From JAVBNW01 sp031551255 (lineage in GTDB: Bacteria > Bacillota > Clostridia > Christensenellales > UBA1750): a stretch of 28,311 bases of DNA. Of the stretch, positions 22,437 to 28,311 are shown in pieces. A program made the translations under genes and the position numbers. The notes beneath the pieces were generated by a model. The model made no database searches. It saw only the letters and a program-made list of their open reading frames with translations, and was not told where the DNA came from. Each line of letters opens with the position of its first letter. Within the stretch, counting starts at the first letter, position 1. Where the stretch lies: assembly GCA_031551255.1 (NCBI GenBank), contig JAVBNW010000023.1, positions 1 through 28,311 of the forward strand, written 5' to 3'.

Positions 22437-23159
22437 TCACACCCCCGTGCCGCGCGTATATGCGCGTCCGCCGCCGACTGGGAGCGTTTCGCCCACGACA
22501 AAACGCGACAAATCGCACGCGAGCCACAGCGCGGCGTTTGCGGCGTCCTCGGGCCGCGGCGCGTCGGGCGCAAGCTCCGAGCCGTACAGCCCGTCAAACG
22601 GGTAGAGCACGGTGTTTGCGCGCACATGATACCGGATGTAATCGAGCGAAACGTTGCGCGCAAAGGCGGCGAGCGCTCCTGCGCATGCCGCCGCGGCCGC
22701 GTTTTCAGGCCGCGCGGAGGAAAGATCCGGCGCGATCAGCACAAGCTCGCCCCTTCGCCTGGCGAGCATGCCGGGCAGAACCGCCTGAAACGCGCGTACG
22801 GCGCTAAAAAAGTTCACTTCGAGCATCAGGCGCAGGTCCTCGTCGAGAAATTGATCCGTATGCCCGAGCATATAAAGGTCGGTCGCGCTCACGAGGATAT
22901 CGGCAGACCCGAGCTCTTTCAAGACCCGCGCACAGAGCATGGGCATCGCGACAGGGGAGATTTCCGAAGCAAATGTCAAAAGGCCCGGGAACTCTGCGCT
23001 GAGCTGCGTAAATACATCGCGGGTTTTCGCGTTGTCCGAATCCGCAACCGCGACGCTTGCGCCGTGGGCCGCGAACAGCCGCGCGACGGCGCTTCCGACG
23101 GGCGTCGCCCCGCCTAAGACCAGGGCGTTTCGCCCCTCAAGCATATTTGCATACTTCAT
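22437..23159 (-). CDS. SDR-family protein 3, catalytic residues lost
   Basis: A 240-residue SDR fold. The glycine loop is LGGATPVG (15-22) and the NNAG motif has become SATD (91-94). The active site is gone: the usual Ser position is A143, the Tyr position A156 and the Lys position A160 (alignment to neighbours). The C-terminal SDR pattern AANAALWLACDLSRFVVGET is intact, so the fold and tetramer surface appear kept. The ATG at 23159 follows AAGGAGG at 8 nt. It ends 2 nt before active SDR 4, so a structural partner subunit is likely (inference). Confidence 0.85.
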   Translation of the reverse strand: MKYANMLEGRNALVLGGATPVGSAVARLFAAHGASVAVADSDNAKTRDVFTQLSAEFPGLLTFASEISPVAMPMLCARVLKELGSADILVSATDLYMLGHTDQFLDEDLRLMLEVNFFSAVRAFQAVLPGMLARRRGELVLIAPDLSSARPENAAAAACAGALAAFARNVSLDYIRYHVRANTVLYPFDGLYGSELAPDAPRPEDAANAALWLACDLSRFVVGETLPVGGGRAYTRGTGV

Positions 23160-23187
23160 CTACTTGTCCTCCTTGGGACAAACGGCC

Positions 23188-23667
23188 TCACGCCCTAAGT
23201 TTTGCGATCGTCTCGACCTCGATCGTGACGCGGTGGTTGGGCAGATTGCGCGTGCCCATGACGGTGCGCACGTGCCTGCCGCGCTCGCGTAGCGCCGCGA
23301 ACATCACATCGGAGTAGCCGTCGTAGATGCCGTCCAGATCGTAAAAATCGTCCGCGACCTGGATGAGCCCGAACGAGCGAACGATTCTCTCGACGCGGTC
23401 GAGCCCGCAGTAGTTATTGAGCATGTTCAGCTGAATCAGCCCGCAGCACCGCGCGGCCTTGTAGCCCTCCTCGGGTGAAACCTCAGAGCCCACCGCCCCC
23501 GACCAGATCGGGCCGCCCTTAATGTGATCTTCGCAGGCCGTGCCGGATAGGAACACCAATCCGTCCACTTCTCTGATGCCCACGAGAGACCTGCCCTTGT
23601 AATCGATATAGGGAATGTCGAACTCGTCAAAGGCGTGTTCCAGAAAATCTGAAAATCCATTGCTCAT
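23188..23667 (-). CDS. RidA/YjgF-family protein, second copy
   Basis: A 159-residue RidA-family protein, paralogue of the copies at 21059 and 25257. The signature Arg is R134 in GRHVRTVMG; the last strand is HRVTIEVETIAKLRA, close to the canonical VEIEA pattern. The N-terminus is longer and more divergent (acidic FDEFDIPYID). The ATG at 23667 follows AGGAGG at 10 nt. It lies between inactive SDR 2 (16 nt upstream) and inactive SDR 3 (28 nt downstream), at the junction of the duplicated blocks. Confidence 0.9.
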   Translation of the reverse strand: MSNGFSDFLEHAFDEFDIPYIDYKGRSLVGIREVDGLVFLSGTACEDHIKGGPIWSGAVGSEVSPEEGYKAARCCGLIQLNMLNNYCGLDRVERIVRSFGLIQVADDFYDLDGIYDGYSDVMFAALRERGRHVRTVMGTRNLPNHRVTIEVETIAKLRA

Positions 23668-23683
23668 ATTGCTCGTTCCTCCT

Positions 23684-24400
23684 CTATGCTTTTTGTGAAT
23701 GTCCTAGCCGCGCAAGGTTGCCGCCGGTTGACAGCGACACGCCCGAAACGTAGGAGGCCATGTCGCTCGCAAAAAAGAGTGCGGCGTTGGCGACGCCCTG
23801 CGCATCGTCGCCATTTGCGCGATAGTCCGTGTAAATTTCGTTTACGCGCACCTCGTGGATGCCGCCTTCGACCGCGGGCACCCGCGTCATGCCGCCCAGC
23901 GCGCCGTTCGCCGTCGCGTGCATCAGCATGCCCGGCGCGGGCTTGTGTACGGTGACGGATGAAATGTTGACGACCGAGCAACCCCCGGCCTTGATCATCG
24001 CAGGCCAGAAGGCCCGTAACGTTTGCACGGCGCTGTGCTGGTATACCTGCAAAAGCCTGTCGTCATCCTCGTCCGCCGTATGCTCGAGCGACTGTTCTTT
24101 GAAACAAAAGGGGTTGTTGACCAGCACGTGAACGAGCGGCCAGCGCTCGCTTACCTCGGCGCAGAAGGCCTCGACGGATTCTTTGTCGGCAAGGTCGGCC
24201 GGATGCGCGAAGCTTTCGGGCGAAATGCCGCCGATCTCGCCAAGAAGCGCCTGCGCGCGCGTCCAATCGCACGCGCCGAACGCTACGGCCGCGCCGTGCT
24301 CGGCAAACAGCCGCACGACCGCGCGGCCGACCGCGCTGTCTCCATCGGAGACGACCGCCCTTTTTCCCTCGAGCAGTTTTTCGTAGTTGATCGTCTTCAC
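23684..24400 (-). CDS. SDR-family protein 2, catalytic Tyr and Lys replaced
   Basis: A 238-residue SDR fold. The nucleotide loop is altered to SDGDSAVG (18-25), NN (95-96) is kept and S148 is present. The catalytic pair is replaced by H161 and N165 (HATAN in place of YxxxK). The C-terminal pattern VANAALFFASDMASYVSGVS is well kept. Dehydrogenase activity is unlikely by the standard mechanism. It starts at a GTG (24400) that overlaps the stop of SDR 1 by 4 nt (GTGA), a strong sign of coupled translation and a joint complex. AAGG lies upstream. Confidence 0.85.
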   Translation of the reverse strand: MKTINYEKLLEGKRAVVSDGDSAVGRAVVRLFAEHGAAVAFGACDWTRAQALLGEIGGISPESFAHPADLADKESVEAFCAEVSERWPLVHVLVNNPFCFKEQSLEHTADEDDDRLLQVYQHSAVQTLRAFWPAMIKAGGCSVVNISSVTVHKPAPGMLMHATANGALGGMTRVPAVEGGIHEVRVNEIYTDYRANGDDAQGVANAALFFASDMASYVSGVSLSTGGNLARLGHSQKA

Positions 24401-25209
24401 GGCAGCACCTTATCCTTTCGTGGAAACAGGTGGTTATGCGCGATCAGATGCTCCGCGCCGTCGACATACAGCGTCTCGCCGGTGATATAGCTCGCCATGT
24501 CGGACGCGAGAAACAGCGCGGCGTTGGCGAGTTCCTCCGGCGTCCCTCGGCGGGGGAAGGGCTGTACGGTTCCCCAGAACTCAGCATCGTCCGCCTCGCC
24601 GGATTGGCGCAACAGATCGTCGCCTACCGGCGGAATGCTCGCGCCCTGTACGAGCGCGTTCACGCGAATGCCGGATGAGGCGTACTCGAGCGCGAACGCA
24701 TGCGCCAGCGAGATTTCGGCGCCCTTCGCGGCCCCGTAACCCGAGACGCGGTTCATCGCCTGCGCGCCGTACTGGCTGCTTACGAAAATAACCGAGCCGT
24801 CCCCGCGCGCTACCATCGGCTGCGCGAATGCCTTCATTATTTGAAACGGCGCGGTTACGCTCAGCGCGAACATGCGCTCAAGCGCTTGCATATCCATATC
24901 GTCGATGTACGCCATGCCGTATTCATCCGCCGCGTGAAGCCATACGTCCGGCGCGCCGGATGAGCCCAGCATGCTTAAGCACAGCGACGAGGTTTGCTCG
25001 GGCTTTGTAAAGTCGCACGAAAAAAACTCCGCGCCCGCGCCATACGCCTTCAGCTCGCCCTTGATCCGCGCGGTATCCGGGACGCTCAGGCCCGCTAAGC
25101 TAAGCCTTGCACCGTGCCGCGCAAACAGCGCCGCAAACGCGGAAACGAGCGAAGCCGCGCCGCCCGTGATCAGAACGGTCTTTCTTTTGAGCATTTTGTC
25201 GTACCGCAT
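24397..25209 (-). CDS. SDR oxidoreductase 1, catalytic triad present, glycine loop altered
   Basis: A 270-residue SDR. Catalytic residues S145, Y158 and K162 are in place with normal spacing. The nucleotide-binding loop is unusual: TGGAASLVSA (15-24) has lost the later glycines of TGxxxGxG, and the NNAG motif is replaced by HAAD (92-95). The C-terminal ELANAALFLASDMASYITGE is typical. The ATG at 25209 follows GGAGGG at 5 nt; the frame stays open to 25452 but overlaps the RidA gene and lacks a ribosome site. It overlaps SDR 2 by 4 nt. Cofactor binding may depend on the partner or be changed. Confidence 0.85.
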   Translation of the reverse strand: MRYDKMLKRKTVLITGGAASLVSAFAALFARHGARLSLAGLSVPDTARIKGELKAYGAGAEFFSCDFTKPEQTSSLCLSMLGSSGAPDVWLHAADEYGMAYIDDMDMQALERMFALSVTAPFQIMKAFAQPMVARGDGSVIFVSSQYGAQAMNRVSGYGAAKGAEISLAHAFALEYASSGIRVNALVQGASIPPVGDDLLRQSGEADDAEFWGTVQPFPRRGTPEELANAALFLASDMASYITGETLYVDGAEHLIAHNHLFPRKDKVLP

Positions 25210-25256
25210 GCGTACCCTCCATGCCTCTTTAAGTTCGTCAAGCGGCGGCGCAAGGC

Positions 25257-25721
25257 TCAATCGCGAATTCTGACGATCGCGTCGACGACGACCGGGTATT
25301 GCGATTCGTGGTTCGCCGATCCCATCGCCGCGCGCGCGTGCCGGCCGCGCTCTCCGTAGGCCGATACGATCACATCCGAAAACCCGTTGATCGTCGCGGG
25401 CATTCCCCAGAAGTCTCCGCCGGAGTTGACCAGCCCCAGCACCTTCACCCATTCAACGATCCTATCAAGGTCTCCCAAATAATCCTTGAGCGTGCGAAGC
25501 ATGCTCACCGCGCACAGCCTCGCCGCCTCGTAGCCCTGCTCCTGCGTAAGATCCACGCCCACACAGCCTCGCATCAGCGGCTCGCCCTGCGCATCGACAG
25601 GCCCGTGCCCCGACACGAACAAAAGATTCCGATATCGCCGGATAGATACCGTGCTTTTCCCTTTCCTTGGCACCGGTTCGAGCGCAATCCCCATCTCTCC
25701 GAGCAGCTTTTCAGCGACCAT
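25257..25721 (-). CDS. RidA/YjgF-family protein, first copy
   Basis: A 154-residue RidA-family protein of the longer YjgF-like subgroup (LLFVSGHGPVDAQGE, later LTQEQGYEAARLCAVSML). The signature Arg is R130 in GRHARAAMG, and the last strand is YPVVVDAIVRIRD. The ATG at 25721 follows AGGAGG at 9 nt. It is 30 nt downstream of the PLP ammonia-lyase gene, the enzyme most likely to make the imine/enamine that RidA proteins hydrolyse. That functional link is inferred from family chemistry and order. Confidence 0.92.
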   Translation of the reverse strand: MVAEKLLGEMGIALEPVPRKGKSTVSIRRYRNLLFVSGHGPVDAQGEPLMRGCVGVDLTQEQGYEAARLCAVSMLRTLKDYLGDLDRIVEWVKVLGLVNSGGDFWGMPATINGFSDVIVSAYGERGRHARAAMGSANHESQYPVVVDAIVRIRD

Positions 25722-25751
25722 GAATTCCGTCCTCCTTTATATCGTAGGCAT

Positions 25752-26870
25752 TCACGCCCTATTGGCGCTTAGAACTTCTTTAAGCTTATCGATGACGATG
25801 TCGATTTCACCTTGTAAAAGCGTCTGCGGGTTGATGAGGAGCACATCCCCGTGGCCAGCCACGAGCACGCCCGGCTCGCATAGTTTTAACTGCGTGATAA
25901 GCTCGCCCGCATCGGCCTTGAACTTCCCGGGCAGTAGCTTCACCTGCGCCCTTGGCATCGGCTGTCCGGCCTCGCTGGGGAAGGAGCGCCCCGCCTCCAC
26001 CGCGTCATCATCGCAAAACGCGTCGATCACGGCCTGTACCGCAAGCTCATAACCCGCAAGCACCGCGGCTTCATCTTGCTCCATGTAAAGCTTTACCGCG
26101 GCCATCAGGCCGACGATCTCTTCCTTGCCGACCTTCATCGGCCGCCCGATTCCAGCGTTGGGGCTCGCGATCGTTAGGATCTTGTCGATCAATTCCTTGC
26201 GCCCGACGATCAGCCCGCTGCTCTGCGGGCCGCGCAGCCCCTTGCCGCCGCTGAAGATCGCCAGATCGGCGCCTTCTTGCGTATAGCGCCACAGGTTTTC
26301 TTTTCTGGGAAGCTGCGCCGCCGCGTCGACAAATAGCGGAATGCCGTGCGCCTTCGCGATTTTTACCTGCATTTCAAACGGCGGCTGATTGTCCATGAGG
26401 TGTTCGAAGTAGAATACGAAGATCGCGGCCGTCTTTTCCGTGATCGCCGCTTCGAGCTGCTCGGCGGTGCCGCCGCGCTCGTCGCCGTAGGGTATATATT
26501 TGCCGCCCGCCATTTTGATGGCATAATCGTAGCCTACGCGCCCGGCCTGGGAAAGGACGATCTCGTTCTTCATCCCATCCGAAGACGGCAACTTCGCGCG
26601 CGCCTCGCGGTCGTCCCCCGCGATGGCAGCGGCGGTTGCGAGCATGATGCCGGCCGCCGCGCCGTTGGATACGAACGCGGCCTCGTTGTGCGTAAGCTTT
26701 GCTATGGCATCGCCGGCCTTTTTGTGGAGCTCAATGAGGTCTATATAACTTTGGGATGCCTCGCACATCGCCTCGAGCACTTCCTTGGGCATGATGGAGC
26801 CGCCGTACATGGTAAGCGTCGCGGACGCATTGATATATTGCTTGACGCCGAGCCTTTCGTACACGTTCAT
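25752..26870 (-). CDS. SelA-like PLP-dependent ammonia-lyase family protein
   Basis: A 372-residue fold-type I PLP enzyme of the SelA-related/DgaE group, which includes D-glucosaminate-6-phosphate ammonia-lyase. It shows the family start NVYERLGVKQYINASATLT, the PLP-ring Asp D182 (FVDAAAQ) and Schiff-base Lys K210 (FSGGKGLRGPQSSG). The ATG at 26870 follows AAGGAG at 7 nt; upstream in-frame codons are rejected. Genes of this type often sit next to an amidohydrolase of the kind found just upstream. Here the aldolase and PTS genes of the Dga route are absent, so the substrate may differ. It should eliminate ammonia via an enamine, which fits three RidA genes in the operon. Confidence 0.85.
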   Translation of the reverse strand: MNVYERLGVKQYINASATLTMYGGSIMPKEVLEAMCEASQSYIDLIELHKKAGDAIAKLTHNEAAFVSNGAAAGIMLATAAAIAGDDREARAKLPSSDGMKNEIVLSQAGRVGYDYAIKMAGGKYIPYGDERGGTAEQLEAAITEKTAAIFVFYFEHLMDNQPPFEMQVKIAKAHGIPLFVDAAAQLPRKENLWRYTQEGADLAIFSGGKGLRGPQSSGLIVGRKELIDKILTIASPNAGIGRPMKVGKEEIVGLMAAVKLYMEQDEAAVLAGYELAVQAVIDAFCDDDAVEAGRSFPSEAGQPMPRAQVKLLPGKFKADAGELITQLKLCEPGVLVAGHGDVLLINPQTLLQGEIDIVIDKLKEVLSANRA

Positions 26871-26961
26871 TGTTATGCTCCTTCCGCGGTGTAGCGGTAT
26901 AGGTCGATGAAGGCAATGGCACTCTCTATGCGATGCCGCCCTCGCTATCATCAGCGCTTGT

Positions 26962-28218
26962 TCAGACTTTTTCGGGCGGCAGATAGGGCATCTTCCAATA
27001 TTCGGGCGGCGCGTCTTCCCAATCCGGCAGCGACAGCCCGTCCGAATCGAACGCGATGTTGCCCGCGCGGATCGTCATCCGGCAGTCGAGCCTGGTGGCG
27101 CCCTGAAGCCGCGCCCTGCCGCAGTCGACATAGCCGAAATCGCCTTCCAGCTTGCGCAAAACCGCGATATCCGCGCAAGCGCCGGGGGAGAGGGTTCCAA
27201 GCTCCTCGCGGCGGATCAGCTTGGCCGGTTCGCTGGTTGAGCGCCGCACCACCTCCGCAAGCGGCATGCCCATGTTCATAAACATCGACATGAGCCGAAG
27301 CTGATCGAGCCCCGCGAATTTCACGCTTGCCACGTGCATATCCGTCGACAGCGTATCCGGCGCGAAGCCGTCGTCCAGCGCGCGCTTGCCGTTTCTAAAC
27401 CAGAAGCTTCCGGCGCCGTGCCCCACGTCAAAATATACCCCGCGCTTTCGAGCTTCCCACAGGTGCGGAAGAACTTTTCCGTTTTCGCCGATGATGGGAA
27501 ACTGCTTTGCGAAGACATGCGTATGGATATCGCCGGGGCGCAGTTTTTTCGTGACGAGCTCTTCGTATGTTCTGCCCGGCGGTTCGTAATTCGGGCAAAA
27601 ATCGATCATAAACGGAAGGGAGGCGAGCTCCGCGGCCCTAAGGCCGCTGTCTACTGAAGCCCAGGGCGTATGCTTTGCGTCGAACGGCTTTCCGACCCAA
27701 TAATGTGCGGCTTTGATGCCCACGATGGTATCCGGGAATTGGCGCGCGACCGCGGCGGCGATTTCCGGGTGCATTTCGTAAGGATCCTGTTCCGATTCCA
27801 TCGCCACCATGCCCCGCGCGGCGACGTTGATCATCGCCAGGATTCTTACTTGCGATACGTCGATGACGGTCTCCTTAAAGTTTAGAAAGTCTCGCCAGCC
27901 GGTGGTGCCGACGTCCACGGTCGTCGTCACGCCGGATCTTAGCATATGCGTATCCGCGTCGATCGTGGGCAATGTGTTCGGCGCGCCGGTGGGCAGCAGG
28001 GGATAGACGTGCGTATGGATGTCGATCAGCCCGGGCGTCACGTAACTTTTCCCGGCATCGACGATTGTACGCGCGCCTTCGGTCGGAACGTTTTTTCCAA
28101 CGAGGGCGATTTTGCCGTCCTTGACCGCAATATCGCATACCTCATCGATCCCGTTTGCGGGATCGATTACGTGCCCGTTCGCGATCACAAGATCGTACCG
28201 ATGCTTTTTATCCGCCAT
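26962..28218 (-). CDS. Amidohydrolase/deacetylase-family metallohydrolase (dihydroorotase-like)
   Basis: A 418-residue cyclic amidohydrolase with a TIM barrel and binuclear metal site: H68 and H70 (DIHTH), carbamylated Lys K169 (VGIKAAHYW), H234 (or H232, DIHTHVF), H267 (VGHGAG) and D293 (STDMH). It matches the dihydroorotase-like family found beside SelA-like ammonia-lyases, thought to deacylate or open an N-substituted substrate. The ATG at 28218 follows GGGAG; a GTG 12 nt earlier is also possible. It is the first gene of the operon, preceded by an extended -10 promoter. The 91-nt gap to the next gene holds nothing but its ribosome site. Confidence 0.85.
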   Translation of the reverse strand: MADKKHRYDLVIANGHVIDPANGIDEVCDIAVKDGKIALVGKNVPTEGARTIVDAGKSYVTPGLIDIHTHVYPLLPTGAPNTLPTIDADTHMLRSGVTTTVDVGTTGWRDFLNFKETVIDVSQVRILAMINVAARGMVAMESEQDPYEMHPEIAAAVARQFPDTIVGIKAAHYWVGKPFDAKHTPWASVDSGLRAAELASLPFMIDFCPNYEPPGRTYEELVTKKLRPGDIHTHVFAKQFPIIGENGKVLPHLWEARKRGVYFDVGHGAGSFWFRNGKRALDDGFAPDTLSTDMHVASVKFAGLDQLRLMSMFMNMGMPLAEVVRRSTSEPAKLIRREELGTLSPGACADIAVLRKLEGDFGYVDCGRARLQGATRLDCRMTIRAGNIAFDSDGLSLPDWEDAPPEYWKMPYLPPEKV

Positions 28219-28261
28219 ACTCACTCCCACTCTTTCATTTTTTCGTATTGACTTGGTGTAA

Positions 28262-28270
28262 ATTATACCA
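28262..28270 (-). promoter_or_regulatory. Extended -10 promoter of the eleven-gene operon
   Basis: On the minus strand TGG-TATAAT (28270-28262) lies 43 nt upstream of the first start codon. No consensus -35 is visible. The -35 region would overlap the hairpin at 28276-28305, so element DNA may influence the promoter. Confidence 0.7.
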
Positions 28271-28275
28271 CATCT

Positions 28276-28305
28276 ATCCCAAAGAAACTGGGGTTTCTTT
28301 GGGAT
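28276..28305. repeat. Hairpin of the palindromic element family at the window edge
   Basis: A perfect 13-bp stem: ATCCCAAAGAAAC (28276-28288) and GTTTCTTTGGGAT (28293-28305), loop TGGG. The AAAGAAAC/GTTTCTTT core is shared with the 23-bp stem in copy D (14196-14245), so a further copy probably continues beyond the window. Confidence 0.6.
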
Positions 28306-28311
28306 TAAGAA

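Noticed and set aside
25210..25452. Longer N-terminus for SDR 1
   Set aside because: It would overlap the RidA gene deeply and lacks a ribosome site; the ATG at 25209 has GGAGGG and gives a normal SDR start.

Overview
The window reads as a chromosomal segment of a GC-rich, Gram-positive-type anaerobe, most likely a Clostridia lineage. Evidence: strong AGGAGG-type ribosome sites, frequent GTG starts, a YesN/YesM-type two-component pair, LplB/YtcP-type sugar ABC permeases with a lipoprotein binding protein and no local ATPase, and a yybP-ykoY manganese riboswitch. No phage genes, transposase, integrase or CRISPR array were seen.

Layout. 1-245 (-): 5' part of a collagen-like GXY-repeat gene with a frame break. 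718-793 (-): tRNA-Ala(CGC) with promoter and terminator. 1024-2408 (+): promoter, Mn2+ riboswitch with two alternative terminators, and a CaCA-type cation exchanger. 2779-6130: convergent AraC-type response regulator (+) and sensor histidine kinase (-). 6749-9919 (-): large GH38/57-like protein. 10097-14040 (+): two sugar ABC permeases and a solute-binding lipoprotein. 14519-18751 (+): a promoter with a MerR-type 19-bp spacer and perfect dyad, two tandem MutS-domain-V ATPases, then two tandem MerR regulators. 28218 back to 19024 (-): an eleven-gene catabolic operon: amidohydrolase, SelA-like PLP ammonia-lyase, RidA, SDR, SDR, RidA, SDR, SDR, RidA, Gfo/Idh/MocA oxidoreductase, TIM-barrel isomerase.

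Two things stand out. First, the intergenic spaces carry a dispersed family of palindromic, non-coding, multi-hairpin elements (2421, 6141, 6361, 11992, 14041, 18752, plus fragments at 10035 and 28276). They share a roughly 22-nt terminal module and a constant linker. Stem sequences differ between copies yet stay paired, and most stems close on UGCG or UGAG tetraloops. Four element ends begin at the very base after a stop codon. The best copy (18752-19023) fills the whole space between two convergent genes and forms a four-hairpin mirror-image structure. Second, the right-hand operon contains a duplicated RidA-SDR-SDR block in which one SDR of each pair has lost its catalytic Tyr and Lys, suggesting paired active/inactive SDR subunits with dedicated RidA partners.

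The left and central genes form a sense-import-hydrolyse set for a glycan or glycoside. The right-hand operon looks like catabolism of an amino-sugar-acid-like compound, where RidA proteins would handle imine/enamine intermediates from the PLP lyase. The physiological link between the two sets, and the substrates, are inference.
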